Part shown: piece by piece, positions 1-6,907 of the stretch
Numbering within the stretch: position 1 is the stretch's first letter
Layout of the letters: the number at the start of each line of letters is the position of its first letter
Source: an uncultured Bacilli bacterium
Lineage (GTDB): Bacteria; Bacillota_I; Bacilli_A; RF39; UBA660
Assembly (NCBI GenBank): GCA_934132915.1
Contig: CAKPAK010000058.1
Location: forward strand, 1 to 9,147
Reading direction: 5' to 3'
DNA length: 9,147 bases
Position numbers and translations under genes: made by a program
Notes under the pieces: model-generated
What the model was told of the DNA's origin: nothing
Databases searched by the model: none
What the model saw: the letters and a program-made list of their open reading frames with translations, nothing else

Positions 1-21
1 ACCAAAACGATAAAACCTTGA

Positions 22-120
22 AATATCAATAATATTATAAATATTATAAGTATTATAAATATGGGAGTTTCTACAACTTGTGGGTCTGGTAAGAAATACA
101 AGAACTGTTGTGGTAAATAA
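22..120 (+). pseudogene. C-terminal remnant carrying a SEC-C zinc motif
   Basis: The frame is open from 22 to the TAA at 118-120 and ends in CGSGKKYKNCCGK, the signature of the SEC-C zinc-binding tail found at the C-terminus of SecA and of many small accessory proteins. The usual motif begins CPCGSG. Here the first two positions read Thr-Thr, so one of the four zinc ligands is missing. A TGA at 19-21 interrupts the frame upstream, and the residues before the motif are low-complexity Asn/Ile encoded by a 9-base tandem repeat. No body of a protein precedes the motif in the window. I read it as the tail of a truncated gene. A short real peptide starting at the ATG at 61 is possible but lacks a convincing ribosome binding site. 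Confidence 0.55.
31..57. repeat. Three tandem copies of a 9-base AT repeat
   Basis: The unit aatattata occurs at 31-39 and 40-48, and again with one change (agtattata) at 49-57. A more degenerate copy may lie at 22-30. The 9-base period preserves the reading frame and encodes Asn-Ile-Ile blocks directly before the SEC-C tail, so slippage here would not by itself disrupt that frame. Confidence 0.6.
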
Positions 121-192
121 CCTCGCAAACCCTTATAAAATAAGGAATTGATAAAAATAGCAAAAATGATAATTTTATCTATAGATGACAAT

Positions 193-281
193 TTGTCCAC
201 GATTTGTCCACATAGCATAAATAATGTGGACAGAATCGAGGAAAATCCATAAAAATCTATGTGGACAATTATTGTGGAAAT
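193..281. repeat. Cluster of five TTGTCCAC / GTGGACAA boxes
   Basis: Boxes related to TTGTCCACA lie at 193-201 and 204-212 on the plus strand, and as reverse complements at 225-233, 260-268 and, more weakly, 273-281. The boxes at 204-215 and 257-268 form an exact 12-base inverted repeat, and 206-213 pairs exactly with 224-231. TTGTCCACA differs from the DnaA box TTATCCACA by one base. Arrays of short direct and inverted boxes are also typical of arm-type sites bound by tyrosine integrases at the ends of integrated elements. The sequence shows the array. Which protein binds it is inference. Confidence 0.55.
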
Positions 282-308
282 GCCAGCATTTGAAATGCTG
301 GCATTTTT
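278..308 (+). terminator. Strong rho-independent terminator-like hairpin
   Basis: Positions 278-290 and 294-306 are exact reverse complements (13 bp) separated by a 3-base loop. The stem contains a GC-rich TGCCAGCA core, and the 3' arm ends in a run of five T. No intact gene lies directly upstream in the window, so it probably ended transcription of a gene now lost or of the SEC-C remnant. The near-perfect palindrome would also work on the minus strand, where AAA in the left arm gives a short U run. Confidence 0.75.
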
Positions 309-343
309 CCGTCTCGTTAAATTTTATAATGAAGGAGATAACT

Positions 344-529
344 ATGTGGTCATAAAGAAATGATTTGTCCCATTCGATAGAATTGATTGGAAATGAAAAA
401 ATTTCACATAAACAAGCAGTCGAAAAAGTGGAAAATGAAGATGAAAAATATAAAGTTATACAGAATAAGAGTTATGTGTTAGATTTTGATAGACTATTAA
501 GTGAAACAAAACAAATTGAAAATAAATAA
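344..529 (+). pseudogene. RhuM-like C-terminal remnant, stop near the start
   Basis: The frame ending at the TAA at 527-529 encodes about 58 residues after an in-frame TAA at 353-355. The stretch ISHKQAVEKVENEDEKYK, followed by a VIQNKSYVLDFDRLL segment, matches my memory of the C-terminal end of the virulence RhuM family. That end usually reads like GKISH-x-A-x-x-KAE-x-EYEKY, then QDR-x-x-SDFD. The family is normally over 300 residues, so only the tail remains. A good GAAGGAG site precedes the ATG at 344, but that start reads only MWS before the stop. The N-terminal and central parts are absent. RhuM genes are commonly carried on mobile or restriction-modification islands, consistent with the neighbouring relics. 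Confidence 0.5.
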
Positions 530-594
530 ATTATACCATGGATAAAAAAGTAAAATTTGATCTATTACATAAGTAAAAATATATTGTAGTTTCA

Positions 595-603
595 TGCTAT
601 AAT
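595..603 (+). promoter_or_regulatory. Extended -10 promoter for cca
   Basis: TGCTATAAT at 595-603 is a perfect TATAAT with the TGn extension. No good -35 lies 16-18 bases upstream, where the sequence is a run of A, so this would be an extended -10 promoter. Transcription would start near 610. This supports the ATG at 627 as the cca start, because it leaves room for a short leader. Confidence 0.55.
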
Positions 604-626
604 TGTGTATGAAAGTGGTGGTTAAA

Positions 627-1910
627 ATGCCAAAAAGGTTTATGGAAATTTCTGAAGATTTAAAAAAATATATGCAACTTATTATAGATAATCATTATGA
701 GTGTTATTTGGTTGGTGGAGCAGTTAGAGATTATTTAATTGGTGTTGATAATAAAGATTTTGATTTTTGTACTAATATTTCATTTGATAAACTAAAAGAG
801 TTGATACCAAATATAATTGTTATGAAGGAAAATAATCATAGGAATACAGCAATAATTAGAAATAATGGAATTGATATCGAGTTTTCTACTTATAGAGGTA
901 AGGATTTAAAAGAAGATTTGTTTAATCGAGATTTTACAATGAATGCAATAGCGGTGGATGTGGACGGAAATATCATTGACTATTATAATGGAATGAACAG
1001 TATTGATAATGAAACGATCGCTCTTGTTGATCCATTAGGAGCAGGTTTTGTAAATGATCCGTTAAGAATATTAAGAGCTATTAGATTGGCTTTGAAGTAT
1101 CATTTTAAGATTGATTTTAATACAAAAAGGCAAATGATAGATAAGAAAAGATTATTAAATGACGTGGCTCCTGAAAGAGTATTTGAGGAATTCAAAAAAA
1201 TTATTATTTCAGATAATGTTGATAGGTATATGGATGAATACAGAGAAATTTTTTTTGAAATAATACCAGAACTTAAGGAATGTGATAATTTTAATCAACG
1301 TAATGATTATCATATTTATGATGTTTATACTCATACAATAAATGTTGTTAAAAATACTCCTAAAAACCTTTATTTAAGATTAGCATCAATATTTCATGAT
1401 ATTGGTAAGCCAAGAGTATTTGAGTTGGATGAAGAGAAAGTAGGTCATTTTTTAGGGCATGCTAATATTAGTAATGATATTTTTTGCGCTTTTGCTAATA
1501 AATATAAATTAGATAATAAAACGAAAAAGATTGTATCTGATTTAGTATTGTATCATGAGAATGATTTAAGTATTAAAAATAACAAGATATATAATTTTTA
1601 TAAGAAGTTTGATATGAATAGAATTGAAATGTTATTTGATTTGAAGATGGCTGATGTAATGAGTCAAAATCCTGAATATATGAATAGGATTGAAAAATTA
1701 AAGGAAATAGAATTTAAGTATATTATGGTTAGAGATAAGTATAATTCAATTACTTATAGTGGTGATAATTTAATATCTCTTGGATATAGTGGAAGAGTAA
1801 TAGGATTAATTTTAGATGATGTTAAGAGGCAAATTATTAACAATGTAATTGATAATGATATTGAATCAATTAATAAGTATGTATTAAATAATTATAAGGT
1901 AGTAGAGTGA
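627..1910 (+). CDS. cca: CCA tRNA nucleotidyltransferase (HD-domain type)
   Basis: This class II nucleotidyltransferase builds or repairs the 3' CCA of tRNAs from CTP and ATP in the cytosol. Visible motifs are GGAVRD (30-35), the catalytic D-F-D (44-46) with a probable third acidic residue E85, RDFTMNA (101-107) and DPLRILRAIR (144-153). An HD phosphohydrolase domain follows, with H229, H236, FHDIGKP around 256-262 and GHANIS from 277. At 427 residues it fits HD-containing bacterial family members. I chose the ATG at 627: the AGTGGTGG stretch just upstream can serve as a ribosome site, the N-terminus then has the usual length, and it lies downstream of the predicted transcription start. The gene stands alone, with remnants upstream and a long spacer downstream. 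It ends in TGA, and a TAA follows two codons later. No catalytic residue appears to be missing. A poly(A) polymerase assignment is possible but less likely. Confidence 0.93.
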   Translation: MPKRFMEISEDLKKYMQLIIDNHYECYLVGGAVRDYLIGVDNKDFDFCTNISFDKLKELIPNIIVMKENNHRNTAIIRNNGIDIEFSTYRGKDLKEDLFNRDFTMNAIAVDVDGNIIDYYNGMNSIDNETIALVDPLGAGFVNDPLRILRAIRLALKYHFKIDFNTKRQMIDKKRLLNDVAPERVFEEFKKIIISDNVDRYMDEYREIFFEIIPELKECDNFNQRNDYHIYDVYTHTINVVKNTPKNLYLRLASIFHDIGKPRVFELDEEKVGHFLGHANISNDIFCAFANKYKLDNKTKKIVSDLVLYHENDLSIKNNKIYNFYKKFDMNRIEMLFDLKMADVMSQNPEYMNRIEKLKEIEFKYIMVRDKYNSITYSGDNLISLGYSGRVIGLILDDVKRQIINNVIDNDIESINKYVLNNYKVVE

Positions 1911-2161
1911 AATATGTAAAGGTGTCAATAAGAAATAATTTGTTGATACTTTTTAATTTTAATAAAACTCTTAATTCATAATATATTGCTTAGAATATTT
2001 GCTATTGGAAGATGAGCTTAAAGTTTAGGTTATTGTAAATCAATTATCAATAAAAATAATGATTAATAGCTTAATGAAAGTAAATGAGTATTAATCAATT
2101 CTGTTAATGCTTTTTTTATGGAAAGAAGGATGATAATTTGATAAAAAATAATATTTTTATA
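1911..2161. other. Gene-poor spacer upstream of the copper operon
   Basis: These bases between cca and the csoR promoter hold no convincing gene on either strand. I see no clean terminator for cca. An exact 9-base inverted repeat, TGATTAATA (2060-2068) with TATTAATCA (2089-2097), has a 20-base loop and is followed 13 bases later by a run of eight T at 2110-2117. It is AT-only in its stem apart from single G-C pairs, so I call it at most a weak terminator or a chance palindrome. Confidence 0.5.
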
Positions 2162-2191
2162 TTTACTAATACCCCTAGGGGGTGTTATACT
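2162..2191 (+). promoter_or_regulatory. Copper-operon promoter with CsoR-type operator
   Basis: The promoter reads TTTACT (-35, 2162-2167), an 18-base spacer, then TATACT (-10, 2186-2191) with a TGT extension at 2183-2185. The spacer contains the perfect 10-base palindrome CCCCTAGGGG (2172-2181), flanked as ACCCC-TA-GGGGGT. Known operators of CsoR-family repressors are GC-tract palindromes of this kind (two runs of C and G around a central TA or similar). Its position between -35 and -10 fits repression by blocking RNA polymerase. That csoR is the first gene downstream implies autoregulation. The operator assignment is inferred from sequence pattern and context. Confidence 0.8.
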
Positions 2192-2195
2192 GTTT

Positions 2196-2206
2196 AAGGT
2201 GGTGAT
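2196..2206 (+). promoter_or_regulatory. Long Shine-Dalgarno site of csoR, with a mini-ORF
   Basis: AAGGTGGTGAT matches the 16S-complementary consensus AAGGAGGTGAT at 10 of 11 positions. It sits somewhat far from the csoR ATG at 2216 (13 bases from the AGGTGG core). A four-codon frame (Met-Lys-Ser-Arg) starts at the ATG at 2205, and its TGA overlaps the csoR ATG as ATGA (2216-2219). The mini-ORF start overlaps the Shine-Dalgarno itself, so it may be accidental. Confidence 0.45.
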
Positions 2207-2215
2207 GAAGAGTAG

Positions 2216-2524
2216 ATGAAAAATGAATGTGAATATTGTGATAATTGTATGAAGAGTACTCATCGAGATGATGAAACAAAAAAGAAGTTGAATAAAAGGT
2301 TAAAGACCATTGAAGGACAAATTCGAGGAGTAGAGAAGATGATTGATGAAGATAAGTATTGTAATGACATCTTAATTCAGCTTTTAGCAATTAATAAATC
2401 AATTAAAAGTGTTAGTAATGAAATATTTAGAAGTCATTTATCTACTTGTGTTGTTAGAGAGATTAAGAATGATGATCCAGAGATTATTGATGAAGTAATG
2501 GAATTGATTAGGAGACTTAATTAA
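2216..2524 (+). CDS. csoR: CsoR-family copper-sensing transcriptional repressor
   Basis: This small all-helical DNA-binding protein (102 residues) represses copper-resistance genes and releases DNA when Cu(I) binds. The family fingerprint is present: the RLKTIEGQIRGVEKMI helix (28-43), C49 preceded by Y48, then H74 and C78. The 25- and 4-residue spacings equal those of the characterised CsoR Cu(I) site (Cys36-His61-Cys65), with Y48 matching the second-shell Tyr. An acidic residue near 93-96 may fill the second-shell Glu role. The N-terminus adds a C-x2-C-x2-C cluster (C5, C8, C11) plus H16, which may be a second metal-binding patch. An in-frame TAG at 2213-2215 rules out an earlier start. It is the first gene of the operon, and its TAA shares one base with the next ATG. 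Related sensors for Ni (RcnR) or persulfide (CstR) differ at these ligand positions, so copper is best supported. Confidence 0.92.
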   Translation: MKNECEYCDNCMKSTHRDDETKKKLNKRLKTIEGQIRGVEKMIDEDKYCNDILIQLLAINKSIKSVSNEIFRSHLSTCVVREIKNDDPEIIDEVMELIRRLN

Positions 2525-3834
2525 TGGGTGTTTTGTATGTGAAAATTGATGGTATTACTTGTGATAATTGTAGGGCTAGAATTAAAGAGAATTTGCTTTC
2601 GTTAAAAGAAGTTAAGGATGTGGAAATTGTTCGGAATATTGCTAAAATAACTTTACGAAAGAGGATAGACGAAGGAAGTATTATTCAAAAAATAAACTCT
2701 TTAGGTTATTTTACAAGAAAAGATGATATTAGTGAGAATATTAAAGATATTGATTCAAACATTGAGTTTAAGGAATTTGTTTTGATTTTACTTTTACTTT
2801 TGTTTTTGTTTTTTTTCATGTGGAAAGTGTTTGGGTATAATATTTTTAATGTGATTCCTACGATTGGGGATAATGTTGGTTATGGTATGTTATTTATGAT
2901 TGGGGTATTTACTAGCGTTCATTGTATTAGTATGTGTGGGGCTATTAATTTAATGACTACATTTCATCGAGAAAATCGAGTTAATTTAAAGAGGTCAATT
3001 TTATATAATTTGGGTAGATTGATTTCTTATACACTTTTAGGTGGAGTGGTAGGTCTTATTGGTTCGGTTATTCAGGTTAATGAAATTTTAAGCGGATCGA
3101 TTATTTTATTGGCTTCAGTAGTGATGTTGTTTATGGTTTTGGGCATGTTAAATATGATTCCTGTTAGATTTCCAAGATGGATTCATTGGAATAGGAAAGT
3201 GGGGATGAGTAATTCCTTTGTTGTTGGGTTACTGAATGGATTTATGCCTTGTGGACCATTACAAGCTATGCAGTTGTATGCTTTATCTACTGCTTCATTT
3301 ATTGGTGGGGCGCTATCGATGTTTTTATTTTGTTTAGGAACAATTCCTTTGATGTTTGGGGTAGGTGTAGTTTTTAATGTTGTAAAGGGAAGAAAAAGGA
3401 TAGTGCTCTCTAAAATAGCATCTGTACTTATTTTATTACTATCTATAGTAATGCTATTTAGAGGATTAAGTACTTTAGGTATAAATTATAATGTATTATT
3501 TAATGATTATGGAGATTATACAGCCTCAACAATTCGTAAGGATTATCAAGAGGTTCGGATTAATTTATCTTATGATGGTTATGATGATGTTATTGTGCAA
3601 AAAGGGATGAAGGTTAGATTGGTGATTCATGTTTCTAAAAAGTACTTAACGGGATGTAATAATGTTGTTTGGATAAATGAATTTAATATTAAGAAAGAGC
3701 TTAAAGTGGGAGATAATGTTATAGAATTTACTCCTGATAAAGTGGGAGTGTATTCTATTCATTGTTGGATGAATATGATTACTAATCGTATTAAGGTTAT
3801 TGATGATGAAAGATATTTTGAGGTGAAAGGATGA
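2524..3834 (+). CDS. HMA-DsbD_2-cupredoxin membrane protein (copper handling)
   Basis: Three domains are visible in 436 residues. Residues 3-66 form a heavy-metal-associated fold with the GITCDNC metal motif (C13, C16). Residues about 85-310 are a polytopic membrane region of the DsbD_2 / TauE-SafE-like type, with the hallmark HCISMCG (133-139) and NGFMPCG (238-244) motifs. Residues about 340-430 resemble a cupredoxin-like domain with LTGCNN (C378) and HCWMNM (H413, C414, M416, M418) as likely copper ligands. Databases commonly label such proteins 'sulfite exporter TauE/SafE family', but the context and ligands argue for copper. The paired membrane cysteines could pass electrons or bind Cu(I), delivering to the extracellular cupredoxin domain. 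That mechanism is inference. AGGAGA (2510-2515) lies 8 bases before the ATG, which overlaps the csoR stop (TAATG). Its own TGA overlaps copA as ATGA, implying translational coupling. Confidence 0.85.
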   Translation: MGVLYVKIDGITCDNCRARIKENLLSLKEVKDVEIVRNIAKITLRKRIDEGSIIQKINSLGYFTRKDDISENIKDIDSNIEFKEFVLILLLLLFLFFFMWKVFGYNIFNVIPTIGDNVGYGMLFMIGVFTSVHCISMCGAINLMTTFHRENRVNLKRSILYNLGRLISYTLLGGVVGLIGSVIQVNEILSGSIILLASVVMLFMVLGMLNMIPVRFPRWIHWNRKVGMSNSFVVGLLNGFMPCGPLQAMQLYALSTASFIGGALSMFLFCLGTIPLMFGVGVVFNVVKGRKRIVLSKIASVLILLLSIVMLFRGLSTLGINYNVLFNDYGDYTASTIRKDYQEVRINLSYDGYDDVIVQKGMKVRLVIHVSKKYLTGCNNVVWINEFNIKKELKVGDNVIEFTPDKVGVYSIHCWMNMITNRIKVIDDERYFEVKG

Positions 3835-6032
3835 AGAAAATCATTTTAAAAATAGATGGCATGACTTGTAGTGCTTGTTCATCAAGTTTAGAAAAATACT
3901 TATTGAAGCAAGAGGGTATTGATGATGCTTTGGTTAATTTAGTTATGTCTTCTGTTAGTATTTGTTATGATGATAATGTTACTCTTGAGGATTTGAATCG
4001 TTTTATTCATGAAGCGGGCTTTAAGTCATTAGGAGTTTATGATGAACAAGAGGATAGTAATACTAATAAAAATGTTTATTTTATAGTTAATGGTTTACTT
4101 GCATTATTAGTTCTATATATTTCAATGTCACATATGGTTCATTTACCTGTAATACCTTTTTTACATATGATAAATCATCCAATAAATTATTCAGTATGTT
4201 TATTTCTATTTAGTTTATATTTTATCTATTTTGGAAGAGATATTATTATTAATGGTATTAAAAATATCAAATATAAATCTCCTAATATGGATACATTGGT
4301 TACATTAGGTGTTATTTCAAGTTTTATATTTAGTACATTTAATATGATTATGATATTAAAAGGAAATAATGAATATGCGGAAAGTTTATATTTTGAAAGT
4401 GTTTGTGTTATTCTTTATTTAATTAAGTTTGGTAGATATATAGATGGTGTTAGTAAAGAAAAAACTAAAGATGCGATAAAGGGCTTGGTAACGATTACAC
4501 CAAAGAAGGCAATTTTGTTTGTTCGAGGGAAGGAGAAAGAAGTATCTATTGATGAAGTGAAGAAGGGGGATATTTTGATTGCTAAGCCTGGAAATCGGTT
4601 TGCTGTTGATGGATGTGTTGTTAAAGGAAATACCCATGTGGATGAATCGTTTATTAGTGGAGAGTCTATACCAGTTAAAAAGGGGATAGATGATAAGGTT
4701 GTTGCGGGAGCAATTAATTTAGATGGTGAGGTTTTGTATAAGGCGGAGAATATTGGACGAGATTCCACGATATCAGAGATTGTCAGATTGGTTGTAGAAG
4801 CTACGAATACTAAGGCACCGATTGCAAAAATTGCAGATAAAGTTAGTGGAATATTTGTTCCTATTGTGATGATTTTGGCGGCAATAACATTTGTTGTTCA
4901 TCTTGTACTGGGATATAGTTTTAATGCATCTATTGTTTATTTTGTAACGGTGCTTGTTTGTGCTTGTCCTTGTGCTTTAGGATTGGCTACACCGCTTGCT
5001 GTTGTAGTAAGTGAGGGGTTGTGTGCAAAGAACGGGATATTGGTTAAAAAATCTGAAATTCTTGAGAACGCGAATAAAATTGATGTTATTGTTTTTGATA
5101 AGACGGGTACTTTAACTTATGGGAACTTGCGAGTGTCTAAAATAATGAATTTTTCTCCTTATTCTGATGATGATTTAATGCAAATTGTATCTTCATTAGA
5201 AAGTAAATCTACCCATCCAATTGCTAGTGCTTTTAAGATGGATGTGAAGGAAAATACTTATGGGGATTTTTGTGTTGATTGTTTTAAGAATATTGTTGGT
5301 ATGGGAGTAAGTGGGATTATTGGTGATAAGGAGTATTTTATTGGAAGTAGTAAGATATTGTCTAAGGATAAGATAGAGAATCCATTTTCTTCTTTGGAGA
5401 AGGAATTGTCTTTGGAGGGAAATAGTATTGTTTATGTTGTAGAAGATAAGAAGGTTATTGCTTTGATTGGGGTTAAAGATATTGTTCGGGATAATGCTTC
5501 TTTTGTTATTGAGAAATTAAAAAATATGGGGAAAAGGGTTATTATGCTTACTGGAGATAATGCGGTTACGGCACAGATTATTGCGGATAGTATTGGAATT
5601 AATGAAGTGATTGCCAATGTATCTCCTAAAGATAAGTCTTTAAAGATTAAAGAATTAAAGCATCAGGGATTAAAAGTAATGATGGTGGGAGATGGAATTA
5701 ATGATGCACCAAGTTTATCTGTTGCTGATATTGGGGTAAGTTTAAATTCTGCTATTGATATAGCGGCTGATTCTGCTGATGTTATATTAATGAGAAATGA
5801 TTTAAATTCTATTTATCATTTGCTTGATATTAGTAAGAAAACGCTTGTTGATATTAAAGAGAATTTATTTTGGGCATTTTTTTATAACGTTTGTATGATT
5901 CCTATTGCCTGTGGGTTATTAGAGTTTGTTCATCTTTCGATGAATCCAATGATTGCTGGTTTAGCGATGACGTTATCTAGTTTTACTGTTATTATTAATG
6001 CTTTGCGGTTAAAAAGATGGAAGGAGAGATAA
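3831..6032 (+). CDS. copA: Copper-exporting P1B-type ATPase
   Basis: This ATP-driven Cu(I) pump moves copper out of the cytosol across the membrane. The 733 residues contain one N-terminal HMA domain (GMTCSAC, C13 and C16) and two early helix pairs. Further on are the actuator SGES (276-279, Ser in place of the more usual Thr) and the membrane CPC (379-381). The phosphorylation motif DKTGTLT (D423), the HP motif of P1B ATPases (462-463), TGDN (574-577) and GDGIND (620-625) follow. The last helices carry YN-x-x-x-IPIA and M-x-x-SS...NALRL, the pattern of the Cu(I)-specific P1B-1 subgroup. Every catalytic motif is intact. The start ATG lies inside the ATGA overlap with the upstream gene and is preceded by AGGTGAAAGG. 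AAGGAGAG at its 3' end serves copZ. Ag(I) is a likely alternative substrate. Confidence 0.96.
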   Translation: MKKIILKIDGMTCSACSSSLEKYLLKQEGIDDALVNLVMSSVSICYDDNVTLEDLNRFIHEAGFKSLGVYDEQEDSNTNKNVYFIVNGLLALLVLYISMSHMVHLPVIPFLHMINHPINYSVCLFLFSLYFIYFGRDIIINGIKNIKYKSPNMDTLVTLGVISSFIFSTFNMIMILKGNNEYAESLYFESVCVILYLIKFGRYIDGVSKEKTKDAIKGLVTITPKKAILFVRGKEKEVSIDEVKKGDILIAKPGNRFAVDGCVVKGNTHVDESFISGESIPVKKGIDDKVVAGAINLDGEVLYKAENIGRDSTISEIVRLVVEATNTKAPIAKIADKVSGIFVPIVMILAAITFVVHLVLGYSFNASIVYFVTVLVCACPCALGLATPLAVVVSEGLCAKNGILVKKSEILENANKIDVIVFDKTGTLTYGNLRVSKIMNFSPYSDDDLMQIVSSLESKSTHPIASAFKMDVKENTYGDFCVDCFKNIVGMGVSGIIGDKEYFIGSSKILSKDKIENPFSSLEKELSLEGNSIVYVVEDKKVIALIGVKDIVRDNASFVIEKLKNMGKRVIMLTGDNAVTAQIIADSIGINEVIANVSPKDKSLKIKELKHQGLKVMMVGDGINDAPSLSVADIGVSLNSAIDIAADSADVILMRNDLNSIYHLLDISKKTLVDIKENLFWAFFYNVCMIPIACGLLEFVHLSMNPMIAGLAMTLSSFTVIINALRLKRWKER

Positions 6033-6035
6033 TTG

Positions 6036-6269
6036 ATGTTTGAGAAAAAAGTTAAGACGGTGGTTATGATTGAAGGGATGATGTGTGATCATTGTAAATC
6101 TAAGGTGGAGAAATCATTATTAGAGTTAGATGGTGTTTCTAAGGTAAGAGTAAATTTAAAGGACAAGAAGGCTTTTGTTTATTCAAAAAATAGGATTGAT
6201 CCAAAAGAGATTCTTAAAACTATTGATGGTTTAGGTTATCAAGTTATTTATATTCGTGAGGAAAAGTAA
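6036..6269 (+). CDS. copZ: CopZ-like copper chaperone (single HMA domain)
   Basis: This 77-residue cytosolic protein consists of one HMA domain. It would bind Cu(I) and hand it to CopA or CsoR. The metal motif is GMMCDHC (Cys at about 18 and 21), followed by the expected helix and the GVSKVRVNL strand. The C-terminal GLGYQV stretch contains the Tyr commonly found in bacterial Cu(I) chaperones. I chose the ATG at 6036, not the TTG at 6033, because AAGGAGAG (6021-6028) is then 7 bases upstream. It starts three bases after the copA stop, and its TAA overlaps the next ATG by one base. The three HMA domains of this operon have different linkers (CDNC, CSAC, CDHC), so this is not a recent duplication of the ATPase domain. 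Confidence 0.88.
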   Translation: MFEKKVKTVVMIEGMMCDHCKSKVEKSLLELDGVSKVRVNLKDKKAFVYSKNRIDPKEILKTIDGLGYQVIYIREEK

Positions 6270-6783
6270 TGAAAAAATCTAGTTTGTTATTATTTGTTTT
6301 TCTTGTTTTGGTATTTTCTTTGACTGGATGTACTTTGAAAAATCAAAATTCAAAGCATTCTAAACGGGTAAAATAGGTAACTGGAGAAGTTAAAAAAGCG
6401 AAGGTGGATGAAGAGGGAAATATTCTTATTCAAGAAAAAGATATTACCAATAAAGTGACGTATATTAGCTATGAATATGAGGCTGTAACCATTGGATTAC
6501 TTGCCGTTCGGGATTCAAAGGTAATGTAAGAATTGTTGTAAATACTTGTCAATCTTGTGGAGGTTCTTTATATGCTTATTTTGTTCAAGTTGGGGACAAA
6601 ATTCAGTGTCAAAATTGTAGAAGTAAGTTTGCGATTGATGAGTTGGATCATTTGGATGAGGATGGGTGTAATCCGATTGCCATTAAAGAGATGAAATCTA
6701 CGGATGGTGTTGTTACTATTGGAACAGAACAGTTGAGGAATTTAAAGGATAAATTTGAAAATTGGGAAGGACCTAAGGCGTAA
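6269..6783 (+). pseudogene. Broken DUF2318 / FtrD-like iron-sulfur lipoprotein
   Basis: The first 21 residues are a classic lipoprotein signal: a Lys-Lys start, a hydrophobic stretch and the lipobox LTGC with the acceptor Cys at 21. The frame then meets TAG at 6374-6376 (codon 36). It continues open through TYISYEYEAVTIGLLAVRDSK to a point near 6520, where one base appears to be missing. In the -1 shifted frame the protein goes on as NVRIVVNTCQSCGG, then IQCQNCRSKFAID, and ends with TAA at 6781-6783. The two C-x2-C pairs and the VTIGLLAVRDSKG-type segment fit the DUF2318 (FtrD-like) family of membrane-anchored Fe-S or metal proteins. Adding one base would give about 171 residues. It overlaps copZ by one base (TAATG), so it was translationally coupled to the copper operon. 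Two lesions in an otherwise readable frame point to recent inactivation. Sequencing error is possible but would need two events here. Confidence 0.8.
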
Positions 6784-6907
6784 AAAATATTGATTGAGAA
6801 AAAGATTTAAAGTTGGATAATGAACTTAGTTTGATGGATAACTCAACCAAGCTTTTAGAGGATTTAACTCTTCCGTTATTTCTTTTATTGAAGAAATATA
6901 TATATAA

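Noticed and set aside
131..145. CCTTAT-AAA-ATAAGG palindrome
   Set aside because: It is short and lacks a following T-run, and nothing ties it to a known site.
325..330. TATAAT before the RhuM remnant as a promoter
   Set aside because: It directly abuts the GAAGGAG ribosome site, so the transcript would start within that site, and no -35 is evident.
603..626. Longer cca starting at TTG 603 or ATG 609
   Set aside because: Both starts fall within or just before the predicted transcription start and lack a ribosome site. ATG 627 gives the usual N-terminal length.
2060..2117. Inverted repeat plus T-run as a cca terminator
   Set aside because: The stem is almost all A/T with a 20-base loop, and the T-run is 13 bases away from it. 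It is noted only within the spacer entry.
2063..2390. Two minus-strand open frames across the csoR promoter and csoR 5' end
   Set aside because: They are low-complexity, resemble no protein, and overlap an unmistakable csoR and its promoter. They are antisense shadows.
4415..4768. Minus-strand open frames within copA (also 5432-5617)
   Set aside because: They are antisense to conserved ATPase motifs and have no ribosome site or recognisable protein features.
6033..6035. TTG start for copZ
   Set aside because: ATG 6036 is three bases later, with better spacing from AAGGAGAG and a commoner start codon.
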